From Nitrospirales bacterium (GTDB lineage Bacteria > Nitrospirota > Nitrospiria > Nitrospirales > UBA8639), in the NCBI GenBank assembly GCA_029261305.1, contig JAJDBO010000393.1, positions 1-9,305 on the forward strand: a stretch of DNA of 9,305 bases. Direction: 5' to 3'. The notes under the pieces were generated by a model. It was not told where the DNA came from, ran no database searches, and was given only the letters and a program-made list of their open reading frames with translations. Each line of letters starts with the position of its first letter. The stretch's first letter is position 1. Both the position numbers and the translations under genes were made by a program. This document shows positions 6,594 to 9,305 of the stretch, piece by piece.

Positions 6594-7148
6594 TTAACTG
6601 TCTGGTTCCTCTTGAATAACCACATGAGATCCACCCTCCACAATACTTCGATCTTCTTTTAAGAAAATTGTCATTCGCGTCCCTGTCACCCGAGTTCCAT
6701 TTTGCCATGCCACTGGAGATTCGGTAAGTACGACCTTGTCTTCGTCTTTATAATAGATGGCTCGTCCACTCGTGGCCTTTCCATCTTCTTTTTCAATGAT
6801 GACATGTCCTCGCGCATCGACCACATCCACTTGTTTCCCAAACGAATCATCTGATGATTTCTCAGTTGATGGATTTTCCGGTTTTTCTGGTTCATCTTTT
6901 TTAAAGAACACCGTCATACGATCAGCACGAATCACCATATTTTCGCGAGTTAATACCACAGATTTCTCAAAGATGGCCTTTCGTTCCTTTCCCTGCGCCG
7001 TCATAGTCCCGGAGGTAATGGTCGTTGGATTACGCGGAGCGGCCATCGATGAACTGGCCAAGACCCCTATAACAAAGGCCGTCGTCATCGGAGAAGCCAA
7101 CCCAACCCAAAAATTTTTATTGAGACAATGCTTGTACATGGACATCAT
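6594..7148 (-). CDS. lptA: LptA, periplasmic LPS carrier (OstA-like)
   Basis: LptA polymerises into the periplasmic bridge along which LPS slides to LptD. The 184-aa protein has a signal peptide (positive start, hydrophobic core PMTTAFVIGVLA around 20-31) with a likely signal peptidase cut after S-M-A at 34-36. It then shows the OstA beta-jellyroll pattern: FEKSVVLTRENMVIRADRMT, DARGHVIIEKEDGKATSGRA and a final VTGTRMTIFLKEDRSIVEGG. A charged, Pro/Glu/Ser-rich insert (about 84-106, KKDEPEKPENPSTEKSSDDS) splits the strands, which is longer than usual. Three ATGs compete (7148, 7145 and 7139); the last has GGA eight bases ahead. The start overlaps lptC by 32 bases, implying coupled translation. 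Identification rests on fold pattern plus position between lptC and lptB. Confidence 0.88.
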   Translation of the reverse strand: MMSMYKHCLNKNFWVGLASPMTTAFVIGVLASSSMAAPRNPTTITSGTMTAQGKERKAIFEKSVVLTRENMVIRADRMTVFFKKDEPEKPENPSTEKSSDDSFGKQVDVVDARGHVIIEKEDGKATSGRAIYYKDEDKVVLTESPVAWQNGTRVTGTRMTIFLKEDRSIVEGGSHVVIQEEPDS

Positions 7149-7686
7149 CCAGAACGGTAAATTCCTCTGTTTTAAGGTAACCCACTAAACCCACGCCGGT
7201 AATCGTCAGACCATTTCCTTTGATGGTCACTGGACTTGGTGTTCGAATTTCTTGTTTGGCATCCCCCCAATGGAGATCAGGGGTCAGAATAGTGAACCCA
7301 TTGGCTAACTCAATGACAATAGGATCCTTTAGATTGCGTAAATCAAAATCATTGGTCTCAGTGTTGATTAACCCTTCATCAGCATCAACCATCATTTCCT
7401 CGCCATCCTGACCAAACAATCGCAACTGCACCTCCGCCAAGGTGGCCTCATGTCTCTCCTCAAACACCTCGGCTCTTTGCGCGGCGACTTCCCACTGCAC
7501 CATACCATCTTTAGTCTGATGGTATACAAACCCTTCCATCCCCCCATCAGCTTCTTCAAGAACTGGTAAATCCATAGGAGGGGGAGGTGCATTGGACCGC
7601 ACATGCCCAATCACGACATATCCCAAATACAGGGCGAGGCCCAGGATGATTCCACCCAGCGTCCATCGCATTAAACGGTTGGACAT
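7117..7686 (-). CDS. lptC: LptC, membrane-anchored LPS bridge protein
   Basis: LptC is anchored in the inner membrane and hands LPS from LptB2FG to LptA. The 189-aa protein has one N-terminal membrane helix (about 7-27, RWTLGGIILGLALYLGYVVI). A proline-rich hinge (APPPPMDLP) and the LptC beta-jellyroll follow, with GFVYHQTKDGMVQWEVAAQR, where the W-E/x-A pattern is typical, then AEVFEERHEATLAEVQLRLF, the DADEGLINTETNDFDLRN strands and a closing GNGLTITGVGLVGYLKTEEF. Length matches the family. The ATG at 7686-7684 is preceded by AAGG directly adjacent and GGAG further up. Unlike in enterobacteria, no kdsC/kdsD lies upstream; instead the ribosomal-protein operon tail does. Two possible promoters lie in the gap, so lptC probably heads its own unit. 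Confidence 0.88.
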   Translation of the reverse strand: MSNRLMRWTLGGIILGLALYLGYVVIGHVRSNAPPPPMDLPVLEEADGGMEGFVYHQTKDGMVQWEVAAQRAEVFEERHEATLAEVQLRLFGQDGEEMMVDADEGLINTETNDFDLRNLKDPIVIELANGFTILTPDLHWGDAKQEIRTPSPVTIKGNGLTITGVGLVGYLKTEEFTVLDDVHVQALSQ

Positions 7687-7727
7687 CCTTGCCTAACTCC
7701 AAGTATGAATCTTGCAGGATCCAAAAA

Positions 7728-7756
7728 AGAATAGCACAGGCCCCAGTCCAAGTAAA
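7728..7756 (-). promoter_or_regulatory. Candidate promoter for lptC (extended -10)
   Basis: On the minus strand TTTACT (7756-7751) and TATTCT (7733-7728) are separated by 17 bases, each four of six to consensus. The -10 is preceded by TGC, an extended -10 element. Transcription would start about 35-40 bases ahead of the lptC ATG. This makes sense for a gene cluster (lptCAB-rpoN-rapZ) that must be expressed apart from ribosomal proteins. It is pattern matching only. Confidence 0.35.
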
Positions 7757-7782
7757 CTACAAGACCTTGGATAGAGACCAGA

Positions 7783-7812
7783 ATTATTTAACAATGTCAA
7801 TTAGTTAGACAA
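7783..7812 (-). promoter_or_regulatory. Second candidate promoter upstream of lptC
   Basis: TTGTCT (7812-7807, four of six) and AATAAT (7788-7783, five of six) are 18 bases apart in an AT-rich part of the gap between rplQ and lptC. A perfect TTGACA at 7800-7795 lies inside the spacer but has no good -10 at the right distance. AT-rich sequence yields such matches by chance, so confidence is low. Confidence 0.27.
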
Positions 7813-7890
7813 AAATATGCGGGAACGAAATGAGAAGACATCCACTTCGCCGGCAATTGAAAATTATGTTGTGAGGAACCAAAATGGGTC

Positions 7891-8316
7891 TTATGTTTTC
7901 TCAGTGACCGTCTCAGGTTGGGATGTACTTTCTGAATCCTTGTCCTCATTTACAGATGACTCACGTTCAATGAGTTCTAAGGCTACCATTTCAGCACCAT
8001 CACCAGGGCGTCGTCGAGTATGAATAATACGGGTATAGCCTCCAGCTCGACCACGAAATCTCCCAGCGACATCATCAAAAAGTTTTGAGACAATATCTTT
8101 CTTCATAATGAAACTGAGCGCCTGACGTCTGGCATGCAAACTTCCGGTCTTTCCCAGGGTAATCATTTTTTCGGCAAAACCTCGAATCTCCTTAGCCTTA
8201 GCTTCCGTCGTCTCAATCCGCTCATGTTCCAATAAGGACGTCACCAGATTCCGGAACATCGCACGACGATGCTTTGAATTTCTACCAAATTGTCTACCTG
8301 TTTTTCGGTGGCGCAC
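7891..8316 (-). CDS. rplQ: 50S ribosomal protein L17
   Basis: L17 is a structural protein of the large ribosomal subunit near the peptide exit tunnel. The protein begins MRHRKTGRQFGRNSKHRRAM, the hallmark L17 start, followed by FRNLVTSLLEHERIETTEAK and the AKEIRGFAEKMITLGKTG segment, and then GGYTRIIHTRRRPGDGAEMV before the last conserved strand (ALELIE). The start is GTG at 8316-8314 with a strong AGAGGG seven bases upstream. At 141 aa it is longer than the usual 115-130 because of a Ser/Glu/Thr/Asp-rich tail of about 27 residues after LIERES that looks disordered. It follows rpoA by 34 bases, the standard end of the ribosomal-protein operon. There is no convincing terminator after it. Confidence 0.97.
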   Translation of the reverse strand: MRHRKTGRQFGRNSKHRRAMFRNLVTSLLEHERIETTEAKAKEIRGFAEKMITLGKTGSLHARRQALSFIMKKDIVSKLFDDVAGRFRGRAGGYTRIIHTRRRPGDGAEMVALELIERESSVNEDKDSESTSQPETVTEKT

Positions 8317-8350
8317 TGGAGTACCCTCTTTCTACTGCTTTTAAATAAAT

Positions 8351-9305
8351 CTAGTTCGATGGAGTCACCGGTTCGGCCTTAATCCCTAATCCGAGCCCCA
8401 TTTCTGACAAGACCTCTTTAATTTCGTTCAAAGACTTTTTCCCGAAATTTTTCGTTTTTAACATTTCCATTTCCGTCCGATGCACCAAATCTTCAATCGT
8501 CTTGATATTGGCGTTTTTCAAACAATTCGCCGCCCGCACGGAAAGTTCTAATTCATTCACGCTTCTTGCAAGATTTTTACTTAATTCAACCTGCATTTCG
8601 TTTTGCGATGAATCAGGTTCGGCTTCGCGCATTTCTTCGTTTGGCATACAAATCGCCAAATGCTCTCGGAGAATGCCAGCAGCCGAAGAAACGGCTTCTT
8701 GTGGTGTGATGCTACCATCGGTCCAAATTTCAAGGTGCAACCGATCGTAGTCGGTCATTCGGCCAACACGAGCATTCTCCACATGAAAATTCACACGCAT
8801 GATTGGTGAGAAAATCGAATCGACGGGAACAACCCCGATAGGCAGCCCTTCTTCCTTATTTCGCTCTGCGGGAACATATCCTCTTCCTGGCTTGACAATC
8901 ATTTCGATATCGATCATGCCATCTTTATCAAGAGTGGCAATTTTCAAATCAGGATTCAGCACTGTCACGTCAGCATCATGCTCAATGTCAGCAGCCGTAG
9001 CATCGCCAGGCCCCTTTTTCTTTAGCCGAACAGCCTTCGCCTTGTCAGTATTTAATTTCAGTCGAAGACTTTTGACGTTGAGTACAATGATTGTCAGGTC
9101 TTCGGTCACGCCAGGAAGTGTCGAAAACTCATGGTAGGCCCCTTCGATTTTCACCGACGTCACAGCAGCACCTGGGAGTGAAGACAGCAATACTCGCCGT
9201 AAAGAATTTCCTATGGTTGTTCCAAAACCCCGCTCAAATGGTTCAGCGGTGAACTTTCCATAGGTGGCAGAGGCCGTGTCTTTTTCTAGCTCCAGCCGCA
9301 TAGGC
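8351..9305 (-). CDS. rpoA: RNA polymerase alpha subunit (5' end outside window)
   Basis: Alpha dimerises to nucleate RNA polymerase assembly and contacts activators and UP elements. Counting from the ATG at 9301, the N-terminal domain shows TYGKFTAEPFERGFGTTIGN (13-32), SLRRVLLSSLPGAAVTSV (33-50), HEFSTLPGVTEDL and GRGYVPAE (139-146). The C-terminal domain is LSVRAANCLKNANIKTIEDL (253-272) with TKNFGKKSLNEIKEVL (283-298), including the arginine and glycines that bind DNA and activators. That ATG is probably internal. Other alpha subunits carry about 10-15 more residues before the equivalent of RLELEKDT, usually with a K/R-P pair just ahead. Here the codon before the ATG is CCT (Pro) with no stop in the last four bases, so the coding region runs off the right edge. 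The C-terminus (EPVTPSN) is normal. Confidence 0.97.
   Translation of the reverse strand, partial: PMRLELEKDTASATYGKFTAEPFERGFGTTIGNSLRRVLLSSLPGAAVTSVKIEGAYHEFSTLPGVTEDLTIIVLNVKSLRLKLNTDKAKAVRLKKKGPGDATAADIEHDADVTVLNPDLKIATLDKDGMIDIEMIVKPGRGYVPAERNKEEGLPIGVVPVDSIFSPIMRVNFHVENARVGRMTDYDRLHLEIWTDGSITPQEAVSSAAGILREHLAICMPNEEMREAEPDSSQNEMQVELSKNLARSVNELELSVRAANCLKNANIKTIEDLVHRTEMEMLKTKNFGKKSLNEIKEVLSEMGLGLGIKAEPVTPSN

Noticed and set aside
6757..7188. 143-codon plus-strand frame opposite lptA
   Set aside because: It is Ser/Phe-rich antisense shadow of a well-supported lptA/lptC coding region and shows no recognisable domain.
7795..7800. Perfect TTGACA as a strong lptC promoter
   Set aside because: At 16-18 bases downstream the sequence is TCTCTA-like, a poor -10, so the hexamer alone is not enough.
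8799..9137. 112-codon plus-strand frame opposite rpoA
   Set aside because: rpoA is certain on the other strand; this frame is Ser-rich, as antisense of conserved coding sequence often is.
9299..9301. ATG at 9301 as the rpoA start
   Set aside because: Family alignment from memory places more residues before this point and the codon ahead encodes Pro with the frame still open, so it is probably internal.
1..9305. CRISPR array, tRNA/rRNA, insertion sequence, toxin-antitoxin or phage genes
   Set aside because: No spaced direct repeats, clover-leaf genes, transposase motifs or terminal inverted repeats were seen; genes are all conserved housekeeping or pilus functions.

Overview
The window is a tightly packed chromosomal stretch of a Gram-negative (diderm) bacterium. 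Every gene I can support lies on the minus strand, so the biological reading order runs from position 9305 down to 1. LptC/LptA/LptB indicate an outer membrane with lipopolysaccharide transport, and PilM/N/O/P plus the start of PilQ indicate a type IV pilus whose secretin sits in that membrane. The alpha subunit of RNA polymerase has a clear bacterial form. The gene combination and protein flavour remind me most of Nitrospirota, or less likely a deltaproteobacterial-type lineage. That is an impression from memory, not something the sequence proves.

Layout in transcription order. (1) 9305-7891: the tail of the large ribosomal-protein operon, rpoA (its first codons lie outside the window) and rplQ. 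(2) 7890-7687: a 204-base gap with two plausible promoters firing toward lptC. (3) 7686-5805: lptC, lptA and lptB, i.e. the inner-membrane/periplasmic bridge protein, the periplasmic carrier and the cytoplasmic ATPase of LPS export; lptC and lptA overlap. (4) 5780-4287: rpoN (sigma-54), directly behind lptB as in many diderms. (5) 4210-3308: rapZ, an RNase adapter/P-loop protein usually found in the rpoN neighbourhood. The hpf and ptsN genes that often sit between rpoN and rapZ are missing, and only 76 bases separate the two. (6) 3307-2983: a 325-base gap with no convincing gene, holding small dyads, a weak terminator candidate and a weak promoter candidate. (7) 2982-1: pilM, pilN, pilO, pilP and the 5' part of pilQ, compactly arranged with two overlaps.

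The genes fall into three functional blocks: transcription/translation core (rpoA, rplQ), LPS export with the alternative sigma factor and its classic companion (lptCAB-rpoN-rapZ), and the type IV pilus alignment complex (pilMNOPQ). PilM would bind the N-terminus of PilN in the cytoplasm, PilN and PilO would pair in the inner membrane, and PilP would link them to the PilQ secretin.

I do not see a novel defence, mobile or biosynthetic system, CRISPR array, tRNA, rRNA or insertion sequence here. The points that most deserve a second look are the odd start of pilQ (no in-frame ATG or signal peptide where one is expected), a PilM with degraded actin-fold nucleotide motifs paired with a PilN lacking the usual proline of the INLLP motif, and a stop-free out-of-frame tail between rpoN and rapZ that ends in an ATGA overlap with rapZ.
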